A stretch of DNA of 64,000 bases from Parus major (lineage: Eukaryota; Chordata; Aves; Passeriformes; Paridae). Shown here one piece after another: positions 63,550 through 64,000 of the stretch (the stretch's first letter is position 1; each line of letters opens with the position of its first letter). The stretch spans positions 854,865 through 918,864 of the forward strand of contig NC_031772.1 in assembly GCF_001522545.3 (NCBI RefSeq). The letters are read 5' to 3'. The notes beneath the pieces are model-generated. The model was not told where the DNA came from. It did no database searches and saw only the letters and a list, made by a program, of their open reading frames with translations. Position numbers and translations under genes: made by a program.

Positions 63550-64000
63550 CTGCAGACAGAAAAACACTGCTGAGCCCTGGGCACCAGAAGAATCCAAAAC
63601 TTTACTTATGGAGGGAAAAGGGTGCTCATCCCACCGAGGGCAGGTCAGAGCCCAGCAGAGGAGAAAAGGAAGCGAGGGCTGGTTATGAAAGGGAGGGCAG
63701 TACCAGTCATCTTGAACCACTGACACTGGGAGGCTAAAAATAACACCCATCAGCCCAAATTACCTACAAAATATACTGCAGAACAGAACATGAATATTTA
63801 AGTAAAACAGAAACAGAGGCTTTGTCTTTAAGCTCTCAGATTTGGAGCTCAGAGTGTGATGCAGCACTGTGGCTGCACAGGGGATCACAGAGAGCTGGAT
63901 CCTCCCTGAGCTCAGCCCAGGGCTCCAGGCAGCACCAGGGAAACAACCAAGGCCCTGGATCACTAATTAAACCTTCAGGCTGTGGGAAACCACTGCTCCT

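Overview
This is vertebrate, almost certainly avian, genomic DNA. It shows CR1 LINE fragments of the bird/reptile type, long non-coding stretches with GT-AG introns, CpG-dense promoter-like islands and GC-rich minisatellites. Seven runs of N mark unresolved assembly, most of them inside tandem arrays. There is no sign of a bacterial, viral or plasmid element, and I found no tRNA or rRNA gene. A songbird is plausible, but the sequence does not prove the order.

Both recognised genes lie on the minus strand. The right half (about 35.9 to 63.5 kb) holds nearly all of ATP11C, a class 6 P4-ATPase phospholipid flippase. I resolved 25 internal coding exons plus two alternative 3' terminal exons; only the first ~80 codons lie beyond the right edge. 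The concatenated exons give 1,049 residues with the proximal tail or 1,057 with the distal one. Hallmarks present are the DGES actuator loop, PVSM in M4, the DKTGT phosphorylation site, FCKGAD, TGDKMET and GDGANDVSM.

The left part (1 to about 20.3 kb) holds the 5' portion of MCF2 (DBL), a Rho-family guanine nucleotide exchange factor. Exons are visible for the Sec14/CRAL-TRIO-like domain and the first part of the spectrin-like region. The DH and PH exons lie beyond the left edge. A separate short-isoform first exon (start MAEAGPRRGG) was found at 10796-10843 in a CpG island. It matches the start of the classical human DBL protein (MAEANPRRGK).

The order ATP11C then MCF2 in the same orientation matches mammalian Xq27 (F9-MCF2-ATP11C). 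It separates this locus from the paralogous ATP11A-MCF2L pair. Between the two genes (20.3 to ~32.9 kb) I see no coding exon, but there is a CpG-rich block at 28.1-29.5 kb that could be the upstream MCF2 promoter.

Layout, left to right: MCF2 spectrin-like exons (0.2-1.4 kb); large minisatellite plus gaps (3.1-4.5 kb); MCF2 exons (4.5-5.5 kb), a second array with gap, a CR1, and an exon at 7.2 kb; three minisatellites around the short-isoform first exon (10.1-11.1 kb); Sec14 exons at 13.1, 19.6 and 20.3 kb; intergenic or 5' intron DNA; candidate ATP11C 3' UTR and two alternative tails (32.9-37.2 kb); then ATP11C exons to 63.5 kb.

The most interesting observations are the two alternative ATP11C C-termini, a 36-bp tandem repeat that copies a 5' splice site, a minisatellite-embedded MCF2 promoter, and a GC-AG intron. 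I did not find a previously undescribed biological system.
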